Assembly: GCA_019787685.1 (NCBI GenBank)
Contig: JAHNUO010000004.1
Coordinates: forward strand, 1,302,001-1,366,000
Length of the DNA: 64,000 bases
Direction: 5' to 3'
Origin: Chiua virens
Lineage: Eukaryota > Basidiomycota > Agaricomycetes > Boletales > Boletaceae
Part shown: piece after piece, positions 10,262 to 24,100 of the stretch
Position numbering within the stretch: the stretch's first letter is position 1
How the letters are laid out: each line of letters opens with the position of its first letter
The notes under the pieces: model-generated
What the model saw: the letters and a program-made list of their open reading frames with translations, nothing else
Told to the model about the DNA's origin: nothing
Database searches by the model: none
Made by a program: the position numbers and the translations under genes

Positions 10262-10820
10262 TCATCTGACCAGAAGCAAAAAAACCCAAGTGAGTATACC
10301 ATAGTTCGTAACATGAGCAACGCACTTTCGATAATTTAGAGGGATTGGCGGAATGTTATGCGGCGAGGGTATATACCACCTGGGTTCTTCCTCCGTACCG
10401 AGGATCGCCTTCCACGTCGGCAGCCGACCCGCCACTAGCGGTTTCTTTTTCGGGTTCCAATTGTTGGCAATCGTGAGGATGTGACTCCAACCATCGATGT
10501 CGTTTTTATCATCGAAAAAGTGATGTTGTAGCCCGGGGAGTCTATGAATCAGGTGCAAGAACACCAAGCTTTCGAGTGTGTCGAGGCTCATGCCTTCGCG
10601 CTCGATGCCGTGCTTCCTTCCAAACTCGTATACCCATTCGTGTGTCACCTTGTAGCCGTAAACACGATAAGGGTGTCTGGCGCGTTTCTTCTTAGGAGGT
10701 ACTGGAGCAGACTCGGGCGCGGCTGTCAGAAGTGATAGCAGGGTGTAGGGTTTTCTACCTTCAGACCTGACGAAAGTTAGCAACTTAACACGAAGGAGGG
10801 CATGTTTCCTGGACTCACAT
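10262..10820 (-). CDS. Orphan family copy B with intron-split start codon
   Basis: Exons 10820-10819, 10766-10326 and 10265-10262 give an intact 148-aa protein. The first coding exon is only 'AT'; the G of the start codon comes from the next exon (donor gtgagt, acceptor gtcag). The last intron (gtgcgt...gtcag) is followed directly by a stop: codon AA|A, then TGA. The protein starts MSEGRKPYTLL, has an SV40-like basic motif (PPKKKRARHP, about residues 24-33), then YRVYGYKVTHEWVYEFGRKHG, LPGLQHHFFDD and GWSHILTIANNWNPKKK. Basic, aromatic-rich and probably nuclear. I recognise no family. Copy A lies 3.3 kb away in the same orientation; similarity continues into the 3' flank (CTACAAAGTCGAACCAA in both). 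Confidence 0.65.
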
Positions 10821-10876
10821 AATGAAGGAAATTGTAGCGGTGATGAGATGGTTCGTGTGATCAGGGAAGTGGTCCG

Positions 10877-10884
10877 CTTATATA
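10877..10884 (-). promoter_or_regulatory. TATA box upstream of orphan copy B
   Basis: TATATAAG on the minus strand, about 57 bp before the split start codon. It matches the position of the TATAAG before copy A. Confidence 0.45.
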
Positions 10885-11060
10885 TTCTGAAGGGGTTTTT
10901 CGCGACTATAGGTTCCAATTGTTACTTACAGCTCCGTGCCATGTGGATCCTTTTGTTCTCCCCATCACCATGTCCAATCGATGTTGATCTCATAGGTAGG
11001 CCGTTAGCAAGGAAATTATCAATCGTTCTTGCCTTCCAACTTGGGGTCCATGTAACTTGC

Positions 11061-12266
11061 ATGGTCTGCACCGTGAGAACCTTACGCTGACTTTCGCTAG
11101 TATCATAGTTGTGAACATATGCATGTTACCAGTCGTACGGACACGCCTATCTCACGTCCTACGGATGGACTGGCTCTGGCACTGGCCTCCGTAAAGGTGC
11201 CATTAAAAAGCCTCTCGCAATCCCCCCAAAGAAAAATCTTAGCGGACTGGGCAAAGACCGTGATGAGGCATTTCCCTTCTGGGACCAGTACGTTCGCCCG
11301 ATCCCCTTGTACGTCCGATTGACCGTGAAGCGTCCTAGCTTGTTCACCGCCGCGTCCAAGACTATCACGATCAAAGTATCGACCGACGATGACGATGACG
11401 ACCCCGAGGTATGTTGTCCAGTGAACTCGTATTAGCCCACCCACATCACACGTCCAGAATCCCGTTGCACAATCAGATCCTGCATCGACATCCGTCCCCC
11501 TCCGGCGCACCACGACCGGGATCATCTCCAACCGCCGACCCGTCTCTGGCACGCCCGCTTCCATATCCGGTAGCACCACCCCGAACCCGAACCCCGACAC
11601 TGACATGGACGTCCCCGATACCAACGACGAGGCCAACACGGGCATTACAGGTCGTCTGTCGCTCATGGCTACAGCCAAGCGAGAAGGCCGCCAGACGTGG
11701 TCTATACGCGCGGTTCTTCAGAGGCCCTGTATTGGGTCCGAACGACGACCCGCACGCCGGCGTGAACACGGCGTCCCACTCGGCTTCGACCTCTGTCGAC
11801 TCCTCATCTGTTTCGACGCCCATACACGATCGTGGCGGCGCCCAGGACGGCGTCACCATAACTAGAGAAACAAAGAAGAGCAAGAGCAAAAAACGGAAGC
11901 CGGAGGATAGGGAGGAGACAAAGGAAGGGCGCAAAGAACGCAAAAGACTGAAGAAGGAGCGGAAGGCTGCCAGAGCCGCTAAAAAGACAGAGAAATCGGA
12001 TAAAGTCGAGAAGAAAAAGGAACGATCGGGTGATATTGAACAGAAAGCTAGAAGGCAGCGGGGCGAAGTCCCGTCAGAAGAAAACGAGACATGTTCACAA
12101 TCCAAAATGGCTCGCAAACGAGCCAGAAAGTCTACTGCCTGTGTCAAAGGGAGAACAGGAGGATACTGCACGTAGATTACCCAGCAACGTGGACGCAACG
12201 GACTCCCTGAACGTAGTGCTCACAGCCAAAAAGAAGAAAGCAAAACGGAAAGATACCCCGGAGTAG
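11061..12266 (+). CDS. TMA23: Tma23-like G-patch-type nucleolar protein, frame broken once or twice
   Basis: Homologue of Tma23, a nucleolar ribosome-biogenesis factor. Exons 11061-11072 (MVCT), 11133-11287, 11339-11408 and 11458 onward. The N-terminus has the family signature AYLTSYGWTGSGTGLRKGAI, then KKPLAIPPKKNLSGLGKDRDEAFPFWDHLF. Exon 4 ends the conserved region with SLMATAKRE, but AARRGLYARFFRGPVLGP follows in the next frame, so one G is extra near 11686. The lysine-rich tail can end at 12175 in that frame or, after a second +1 shift near 12040, at 12266 (...KKKKAKRKDTPE). A 40-nt splice would restore frame but delete SLMATAKRE. Assembly error is likelier than a pseudogene, because the sequence is otherwise well kept. 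Confidence 0.72.
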
Positions 12267-12463
12267 ACGCTAGACACTGTACCTATCCACGTCGCAATCA
12301 TGAGGTAGTCTTCGATTTATGTGATTCATTATTCTACATGGTCCTGAAAGTGACTGGACAGAAACAAGTTCAAAAACGTGGTAGCAATTCAACTGCAATG
12401 GACAAGATGTAATTAGTGGAGAAGAGGAATACTGGTGAAGCGCGTTTGTGCAAAGACTGGGAA

Positions 12464-14207
12464 TCATCCTCGGACGCCCCTCCAAGCGCTCTGCATTGCG
12501 ATGCGGCGTGCCTGTTCCATCCAGCAGCGTCAGTGAGGATCAATCGTCCGAGGTGCAGAGCAAGTACCTGGTCTAGAGATATCGAATCTTCTCGTAATTC
12601 TACCTTCTGTCTCCTGTCGTCGTCGTCATCGTCGTCATCGGCATCAAAGTTGTTGACCCTTCCACTCTGGCTCCTGATTCCTCCAAATGCAGCCTTACCC
12701 CCTGCCAGCGAAAAGGGTGTAGAAGCCACCGCTGTTCCAAACACGCTCGCGTTTGCCGGCGCACCAAAGGCTGCAAAGTCTGTGACAACCTTGCGTGGTG
12801 GAGAGGCAGAAGCACCTAGTGAGGTACTCGGAACCGATGCAGGTTTGCTTGATGTCGTTCTCGAGGACAGATGTGGGACGTAAGGGTATGAGTATGCGTT
12901 CCGATTAGAAGCTTGCCGTGCAAGCAGGTACTTGTCCGTGAACCGTGTTCCAAACACCTGTCGACCAAAGTGGCTCAGTACCATCATCCACGCCAAAAGG
13001 ATCTACATACCCGCTTGAGCTGTGGTCTGGCCTCGGCCAATGATGATGCATGCATGAAGACGGATACGTTGTGTGCCGCCTCTGGTGATTCCTTGTAGAT
13101 ACTCTCAATCACCACCTTCTTCGTGCTTTCGTTTCTGAGAAGCAACTTCTCGTGTAGTTCACGAGCCACGTCGTCAACGCTCTCGTTATTTCCGAGTATA
13201 CGCTGTGCGACTGCGTGCCCTACTTCGCGCACGAGTCTCTCCATATCAAGATTCTCCAGCACACTGCCAACGATCGCGTGCGAGAGGAGATCAGCGGTGG
13301 TCAAGGGTAGCATAAGACCCGAGGTGATGGTGGTGATGGCTTGGTAAAAATCAGTTGCATACTGTGCGTATCAGGGCTTTGGGTTAGCGCCATCCCGGAA
13401 TCTGGGTAAAGGGCAAAAGAGCGTGCATACAGAGTAACCGCTGAGTGCCGGCTCGCAAGCGACAAAGAACTGGAAAGAGAGCATGATCAGCAAAATAAAG
13501 TAGCGGGAGCCCACGTCTTACAAGCGTTATACCGCGGCTCGCCATGATGCGCACGATCTGTAATGGATCGTTTCCATCAGGTGAACCTTCGTCAAAGCCT
13601 GGGTGGTCGAAACGCGTCAGGTCTGATTCGGTGATCTGCGTGACTTGGACGCACCATCGCCGTACTCGCCAATCCCGTGGGGCGGTGCATCAGCGATGAG
13701 CACCACCATCTTGCTCGCATGTTCCCTCCACTCCATGTTCAAGGCCTCTGCCAGAGCAGCAGTAACGGCTTCGGGGCCATCACCGCCGCCAGAAGCATAG
13801 AGTCCAGAAAGGTCTCTGTGGACCTTGCTAATATCTGACGAGAATCCAAAATTTTTGACGACATAGGTGTGGTCCTGTGGTGGGTGATCGCGGAATGCCA
13901 CAAGCCCGACACGTAGATCTTCGGGGGATTGAAGACGGCCAGACTCGAAGATGTGGGCACAGATTTCTTCGATATTCTTGGTTGCGCTGGAAATGTAGGA
14001 GCCTTGGCTGCCTGTACAGTCCTGCACGAAAACGAGATCGCTGGATTGTTGCATTGCGAAAGTGCGGGAGGGTTAGTTGGCCCCTAAATAATGAAGATTA
14101 GCACGGGCGTGGACGTACAGCATCTTGCGGCCGTCGTCAGAGCGTTGTTGGGGCTGGGGATGGCGTGCTTGTAGAGCGTTTGAGTCAAAGTCCATGTCTT
14201 CATCCAT
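12464..14207 (-). CDS. von Willebrand factor A domain protein
   Basis: Seven exons (14207-14119, 14040-13655, 13598-13522, 13469-13431, 13361-13011, 12957-12568, 12511-12464) give 459 aa. Residues about 28-230 form a VWA domain with a metal-site motif DCTGSQGSY (a DxTxS variant), later VGLVAFRDHPP, GGGDGPEAV and DAPPHGIGEYGDG. It resembles the VWA module of Dictyostelium VwkA-type proteins, but no kinase domain follows. The C-terminal half has serine-rich linkers and an aspartate run (DDDDDDDD), ending ISLDQARRIAMQSAWRGVRG. All introns are GT-AG, 52-78 nt. The start follows the conserved KMLDLVFVQD junction. Partners and role unknown. Confidence 0.85.
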
Positions 14208-14417
14208 AATGAGTGGAGCGGTGTGGACGTATCGTATGGTGGAGGAAGTCGTTGTGCGTAAAGGTGGATGGCGAGTTGGTCGCGCTTGAACGTTGTTTTT
14301 TGTAGCAGCACCTCTTCCAGGCGGCGACCTCAAGGCAATCGCGGATCAACTATCGGACGTCGGATCTAGTTAAACGACATCGTCTATAGAGCTAGAAGTA
14401 TGTACGATATCGATCCA

Positions 14418-17078
<2,661 letters not shown>

Positions 17079-17125
17079 GGTGACTTGTCTTGTTTAGTCT
17101 TCCGTGAACGTCTACACTTTGCATT

Positions 17126-18654
17126 ATGTCAGCACATATGGCCTCGTTCAACCTAGACTTGTTCATCCTCATCATCGAGCACCTCGACGTCGACGACTTG
17201 ATCCGTCTCGCTTCTACTTGCAGGCTATTGCACCACATCGTACGTCTCTATTGTCGTAGATCTCGTCGCTCACCTTCTCCACTCAGGTACACCACTTTGG
17301 CTGGTCCACATTTCTCAGAAACAACCCCCGACGTTCCCTCACTCTCCATTCTTCACTATCAAGATGGTCTCCGTTCGAGCAAGTCCGTTACAACACACTC
17401 GCTGACCGTGCTTGGTCCCACGCCAACTTTGTTGCACGTCCTCTTTCTCGTCCATGGCACGGATATCTCCAACCTGCCATCGCATTGTCCGTTTCCACGT
17501 TGGTGGTTGCTGCAGGTCGCACCCTCTATTCCTACGTTGTACAAGATACCCCAAATGCCTCCCCTTCTCGCATCGTTTTCGAGCGCTCATATAACCTTGT
17601 CCGTGGTAACGCCACAGTCCAACCCGATATCACTAGCGTCGCGTTTCTCCCTGATGTCGATCAACATCGTACAGTTTTCCTCGGATTCGAGGATGGTTTC
17701 GTCGATCAGGTCTGTCTTCCTCACCGGGATCCCCACAACCGACAACAAATGGACATTCCTCGCTCGGATCAAAGTGTTCTCCAAAGTCACGGTTCATTTG
17801 TCGTACAAAGCATGTCTTGTTCCTCTCATACACTCCTTTCTCTCTCTCAATGGGGCTCAGTCTCCTTCACGAACCTCGCCTCTGCGTTCCCGTCTTCCAC
17901 CTCCCTTAATTTGGGCACGAGGAGTTGGTCGAGTCATCTTTGCATGACTTCCTCTTCCCCATATGCTGTATTCGGCACGACGTCCTCTACACCTCTTTCT
18001 CTTTACCACATATCCCCTCACGGGTTTTCTTCCACTCCATCTTTCATCCTCCATTCTCCAAAGAGTCGACAATCAGCAGTGTATAGCATCACTTCTGCGC
18101 CGCCTTCCTCACCCCTCGGTCCCTCTGAGCAAATCATCGTCTCTGGTTGGTACGATGGTTCCGTCCATATATACGACCTTCGTGTCCGTGCCAACTCCCC
18201 TCCCCTCCCCTCCTCGACATCCTCGATACCGTCACCACCAGCACACCTTCCCATCCTTACCTTACGAGATCGTTGGTCCCCCGAGCCCATATATTCCATC
18301 TCTTGCGGTGGCGGAAATGCCAGTTTCGTGGCCGCTGGAATGGCTAGACACAGCGTTGTCGCTTTCTGGGACGTCCGACACCCTTCTCGAAGCTGGAGCG
18401 TGCATGCTCCCGGAAATGACTCATCCCCTGTATATTCGATTGTTCTCGAGAGCTCAAGACTCTTCGGGGCGACTCAGAGTCGCCCATTCGTCTATGATTT
18501 TGGCCCTGGGGTAACTAGGGAAACCTATCCTCCGATTCCTACCAGTTCAAATGCCGGTAGGAGAGGGATCACAGACGAAAGATTAAAACTCGAGAGAAAC
18601 GGAATTGGATATCATGTCGCAAAGTACTCACATTGTCGGACGAACATTTCTTAG
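17126..18654 (+). CDS. F-box protein with beta-propeller-like C-terminus
   Basis: Two exons (17126-17239 and 17287-18654) give 493 aa. Residues about 6-45 are an F-box (LDLFILIIEHLDVDDLIRLA, then CRLLHHIVHHFGWSTFLRNN), so the protein should act as a substrate adaptor of an SCF ubiquitin ligase. The rest has WD-like strands, for example SVSTLVVAAGRTLYSY, QIIVSGWYDGSVHIYDLR and RHSVVAFWDVRHP, consistent with a degenerate WD40 propeller. ATG 17138 is an alternative start; either leaves the F-box intact. It shares a 47-bp head-to-head spacer with GEM1. Substrate unknown. Confidence 0.8.
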
Positions 18655-18840
18655 ATTAAATATATCATTTTAACAAGTTAGATACCATCATACGGCGTTG
18701 TGGTAACAGATACTTTTCCAACGGATAGCCATGTGATGTTGAACCTGCGAGTGAAGTAGATACTACAGGACTTAGTTTCTTCGCGGCTCGAAGCTAGCGT
18801 TGGTTAACATGTTTAATTACCAATACACTACCTGGAACTG

Positions 18841-20790
18841 TCATGCTTGTGGCGCATGAACAATAGGAACAACTCTCGACTCTCCTCCCAATGTCCCTCG
18901 CTCGGGCATTGGTCCTCGGATGGGCTCATTACCACGGCGCCTCCGTTTTGTACTGACGGATAAAAATCGTATGGGCTGTGGTCAAACCATGAACGGTTAA
19001 TCGATAAATAACCCTGAGGAAGCAGGAACAACGACTTGCCTTTTCCTCCACCTTCTCAACCTTGACCCCACATTCTTCAAAGTGCTTCACATAGTGGTTT
19101 GACACCATCGATCTGAATCCCTTGAGGACTTCCTCGTTGTACGGCGCATTTTGCCATTGTTTTTGCTGGATGTGCCTGACGCGATCCGGTTGGACTCCCT
19201 TGATGTCTTCTTCCTTGAGTTTGTGCAAGTTGATGTGGTAATCGCATCCCTTCGAAGGACACCACCATCGACCATCTACGTCTGGTAACTGTGGTGGCAG
19301 CTTCAGCTGCCACGGTATTTGATCCAGTGCCTCCACATCTGCAGGCATACGGTCTGAATCATCCTCCCTCTCTGAATCTGTTGGCTCCGAGAAATCTGAC
19401 ACGTATTCTGGACCTCTTGGAACTTCCTGATCACTTGCAGAGTCCGATGACACGACCAGACGTTTTTGTCCGTATTCGCGCTTTGCCTTGGCCCGTGCGC
19501 GCTGGAGCTTACGATCTAGGACCATGTTCGACTTGCCAATCACTGGGTTTTCCCTGACCAGCCTGTCGGTGTCAAAATTCATCCGACCCGCGTCCTCGTA
19601 TTCGTCCGAGGATGTTTCGTCTTCCTTCTTCCCTTCCGGCCAACCCCACCTCACGCCCTCCGTAGCAGCTTCCCTTCGCTGTATCTTCGCGTTGACGGCA
19701 AAGCTTTCCCAAGACCCAATATCAAACAGCTTGTTCCGCCTCACTTCGTTGTTCGTGATCAACCACTCGGCGTGTGTGGCAAACAATCCCAGTATCTCAC
19801 TCATGTGAGGCTTGCGAAGGAAACGTGGCGTGACAGTTTTCCCCTTGTCGTCCATGTCCGAATCGTCCTCGTCATAAATGAGCCGTCGATGCTGATGTTC
19901 GGGTGTGCACGCGTACTCCGCGAGGTATTTCTCGATGTACCATCCTGGCGTGCGTCTTCGAGAGTGGACATAGGGGTATTTGGCGCAGATTTTCTTCATG
20001 AGCGCCACGAGTCGCCATCGCCAAAAGAAATTTTGAGAGAGTGAATAGGTCTCCACGTCCATAGTAGCCACCTCGTAATTACGATTGCTGGTCATCAGAC
20101 AATGCGTCAGGAAGGAAAGAATACCGAGACGATCACACTCACTGCGTTTTTGAGGTCCACAGCAGTCCGTTTGGCACCACGTCCGCTAGCAACGTCAACC
20201 AACGGGCGTCAGCACGCAAACACATCGCCAGGATGGTGCGACATACAACTCATGAACACCGCTGGCATGTTCTTTTCGCCCTGGATCTTCACCATCAACT
20301 TGGTCTCGTCGTCCTTGGGCCACGTCGCGTCGTCAGACCGCGCAAGCCGGCTGCAACCAAACAGACCCTCCAACGTTAATGGCTGTGGTGGTACACGCTC
20401 CCCCTCGCACAGCGCGCGTACCCTGATGCGTAGGTTGAGCTCGTCTTCAATCGTCTTGAGCCCGTCATCGGAGAGCCAGTCAGGATCGGCGATCTTGAGG
20501 AGGCCACGGAAGCGAAACTTGCGGTTGTCTGGTCCATTCAAGGGGCGTTCAGATTCGTCGAGGCTGCAGTCGCATACGAACGAGAAATGAACGTCGTCAA
20601 AAATGGATCATCGAATAGAAAAGCGAACGCAGCTGTACCCAGTGACACGGCCGTTGTGTTCGAGCACGAACGAATATAGGACAAGTCTAGTGCCGCTTTT
20701 CATCTGGCATGTCTCGCGTAGAATACAGTGGTCGCGATATGGTCCGAGAGGTTTCTCGAGAATGTCATCGAGCACCCTGCTACTGATCAT
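18841..20790 (-). CDS. 590-aa orphan protein with Cys/His-rich segments
   Basis: Four exons (20790-20639, 20563-20224, 20185-19040, 18975-18841) give 590 aa. I recognise no named family. The N-terminal third has an RGLLKIADPDW segment, then a cysteine-rich stretch joined by splicing (CMSHHPGD|RTWCQTDCCGP, followed by SECDRLGILSFLTHC). The middle is charged and acidic. Residues about 460-530 hold WWCPSKGCDYH and HYVKHFEECG, spaced like a CCHC zinc site. The last exon adds a basic cluster (KRRRRGN) that could be a nuclear signal. Intron 2 is only 38 nt (20186-20223); intron 3 has the GC donor AAG|gcaagt at 19039, without which the basic tail is lost. Confidence 0.7.
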
Positions 20791-21151
20791 TTGGCGCTCG
20801 CAAGTTAGGGCGATCCAATCACAATGGGGTTACAAGTCGAGCCACGGACCGTTCCGAGTCAACAATCACCGCGTTTCGTTATTGAGTTATCGATAATTAA
20901 TAACTATCACTTCCGCGCACTGGTACAAGGCACAAACAGTTGTCACAGCATATGATATCCCAAAGTATGCAATGAGGTCGATGTTCAATGATATATGAAT
21001 GGGGAGTAATTTGCGTCGAGGAATTAGGTAGACAGTGGGACAAATGACAATGAGTGGAAGCAAACCAAAATTACATTATAAACCAGACACTAGCCAGAGT
21101 CGAAGACGCTCGATGAGAGATTAAGAACGTAGATAGGAATGTCACGGATGA
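20791..21151 (-). other. Intergenic spacer
   Basis: AT-rich 361-bp spacer holding the 3' flank of the RasGEF gene and the promoter of the 590-aa orphan, both on the minus strand. No open frame or clear TATA box was seen. Confidence 0.5.
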
Positions 21152-24100
21152 TTAGGCAGATGCAGTGGGTTGATGCGCTTGCGAACGTGTTGCCCAATTA
21201 AAGAGGTGACGCATATCGCTTGAAGGCGGAGTATCAGCCGGCTGCTTGGGTTCAACAAGTAGACTGGATGCGTTATTCATGGTCATTACGATACCAAAGT
21301 TTAGCAATGGCGGGAGACACACCTCCTCCTGTACAGGTCCTGAAGGTCCCCATGATGTTTAGAGTTCTCGAAAGCAACATTTAGATACTCTTGAACCTCA
21401 GGAATCTTCTTGAGCTTGTAAGGCACTTGGAAGCGCTGCATGTCTATTGGGTGTATCAATAACTCAGTTGGAGGACAGAGAGAGAAGTTAATGACCTTGA
21501 ACAATACGAGCCAGTTTATGGTACTTGTTGAAGTTCAGTAATTTTTTGCCTGGGGCTAACGGCGCATCTCGGCGCGAAGGATTGCCCTCTCGACAAAATG
21601 TCACGTCTGTCAAATAAAGTCCTGTTTACGCAACGAAGTGAATAACACGAGATACCTGTACGGATATCCTCACCTAAGAAGGGTACAGCAGGCGGGGCAG
21701 TATTCCGAAGTCTACTGCGATACTCGTGATAGTTACGACTGTGATCTGCTAGTCGTCGCAGTGCCTCTAACTGCAGCTTGTTCTTCTGAGGAACGCCCTG
21801 AAGAAAAAATGTCAACGCACGAAAAACGGACGTATCAGATGTTCAACTCACAAGCCATGTTTGATGCAAGCGAGAGATGGTCGAGGAGTCAAGCGCTGCA
21901 AGAATGGAGCGGGGTGTGCTAAAGTTGTGCAGCGATGTACAGCGCTAATACATGGTTCAGTTTAATTTAAATGAATCTTAACAAGAACGCTTACGTCCGC
22001 GACCTTGATGAAAAACTTGACCAAAACCGTCCGTTTTTTCATGTCGTGTTCGTTCAAAATGTTCTCAGCAACCCAACCAGTGATCACCGTACTCAAGGAA
22101 GACACCGCTCTAACGTTCACAGGTGGTTTCGCTCCTTCTTGCCCATTCTCCAAGATTTCTTCAGGCTGAATTGCACAATAGAGATCGCACTCCATGATCG
22201 TCAGTTGCCTTGCGAGCTCCAAGGCGTCGAATTCAGTGACTGTAACAGTGTCGAAATTCTTGTTACGCAGATTCGAGAGCAACGTCTTGGTCATCAAGGG
22301 TCGAGGGATCTCAGAAGGGGGGAAAGACGGTGGATTGAGAGACATCCCTGGGTCACGAGCTCGTTCACTCATCGGGCTGATCAAGTTCATGTTCGCACAT
22401 TGACGAATGGCAATGAGATCAAAGATCCGCTGGGATGGTCCGGGGAAGTACTGCTGCAATGCATCCCGAGTGAAAGACTCCAAGTGTCGCAGAACTACAT
22501 CATCTACGCCCGGTCGCCAGTACATTTCTAGCCAAGTCTTGACGAAGTTAGACACGCGGAGACGGATAGGGATCCCTTTGCACTGTTGCCACCGAAGCAT
22601 ATCTTCCTCCGAGAAATTGGCGGGAGGCATTACGTTATAACGATGTATAAGGGCCTGAACAAGTTCTGTTGGTGTTGAAAACAACCGGAACGTTAGGAAG
22701 AACACGGCGGAGAAAGCGGGATCAACGATGCTGTCGTGAGGTATCATCTTTTCGACGAGCACCTCCAAAGAGGCAGCGACAAGGTGCCCATCGGCGTTGT
22801 AGATAACATCCTCGACCGAATGGTCGTGACCCATAGGGTCGCGTTTAACATCGAGAGTGACAGATGATACGCCATCTTGCCCGAGCTGGTCCTCAAACAC
22901 GTCTGTGGCATCCTGGTCGCTTCGAACATCTCCTGGAGCCAAGTTGGTCGACGTTAAGCAAGGCGAAGCGACGCCGTCCGAAACAGCTGGGTCGGATTTC
23001 AAACACAACGAGGTGTGTTGTTCATCTAGAGAGGTGGGCGCGGTATCCTGCGAGCCATCGGACGACTTTGAGTGGCCAGTGAGTACGGACGAATCCGAAG
23101 AGGTTTCCTGGATCCGCGTAAGGGTTTTTGGCGTATGGTTCGATGGTGCTTGACCCTGAACAGTGAGATCCTCGTCGATGCTGCTTCGATACGAATGCCG
23201 TAGAGAAGACCCACTCCGTTGGTTCCGCGAAAACTTACTCGGTGTGAATGGAGTAGGACTGGAGTCTGATCCTGACTTCACGGGAACTTGGATGATGAAC
23301 TGCTGTTCCGAAGAGGTTCGACTCAGACAGATCTTGACCGCGGAAACGCAATCAGCACCAGTTTTGCAAGCCGCTGTAGCTGAATGGATCAATGAGGCTT
23401 TCTCGGCTTCCTCTGTAACGTCCGGCGAAAGAGGGACCATGAGAAGTCGAACAGACTCTGCAAGCGCACTGGTCACATTATACAGTCTCTCTTTCGCTGT
23501 CCTCAGATTGCCAATCTTGTGTTTGGGAATCTCCGGGTGCCGCATGACCGATTCGACGATCGTAAGAAGCTTGCAGACCATCTCGACGATCTCCCGTACA
23601 AGCTCGTACATATGACCTGTACTTGATGCATGCGACGAGCGCGAATGGGAGTGTGCGTGACCTATAAATGCTGCGATAGTCGACAGGTATTGGTCATGGG
23701 TATGTTTGAGTGCTTCCATGACTTCCGCAGCAGTCGAGGGTCCTGAAGGGAAGGGAGATAACGCGTGGGGCCTGTGTGACTCGATGGAGGAGAACGACGA
23801 AGACGAAGAGGTACTGCTTATCGAGAGCATCGCTGGCTTGTGACGGTTAGTGATGTCGTAGGCGAGATGTTGCTCCTTCTTCGCACGGACAATGGCCGTC
23901 CGGTTAGGAGTAACAGAAGAAATCGAATCACGGTGGGACGGTGATGTGCGCTGCGATCGGAGGTCACTGAGACTTTTTGCACGAACTGCCCTAGGAGGTC
24001 CGATTACCTCAGAGAGTTGATTTCTCAAAACAGATAGTTCGTCGGATAATTGGAGAGGATCCACTGGCAGTATTGACGATCTTGTCACGAGATCCGCAGA

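Noticed and set aside
11605..11644. A 40-nt intron that would restore the TMA23 frame
   Set aside because: It has a weak gtcccc donor, and the spliced product loses the conserved SLMATAKRE segment that the unspliced DNA encodes.
11473..12198. 241-codon frame antisense to TMA23
   Set aside because: It mirrors the lysine-rich tail of TMA23 (Phe/Leu/Ser-rich on the other strand) and lacks splice or family support.
21911..21925. Acceptor-like tttag inside the RasGEF gene
   Set aside because: The upstream acceptor at 21945 gives the conserved HNFSTPRS without a gap, so no intron ends here.
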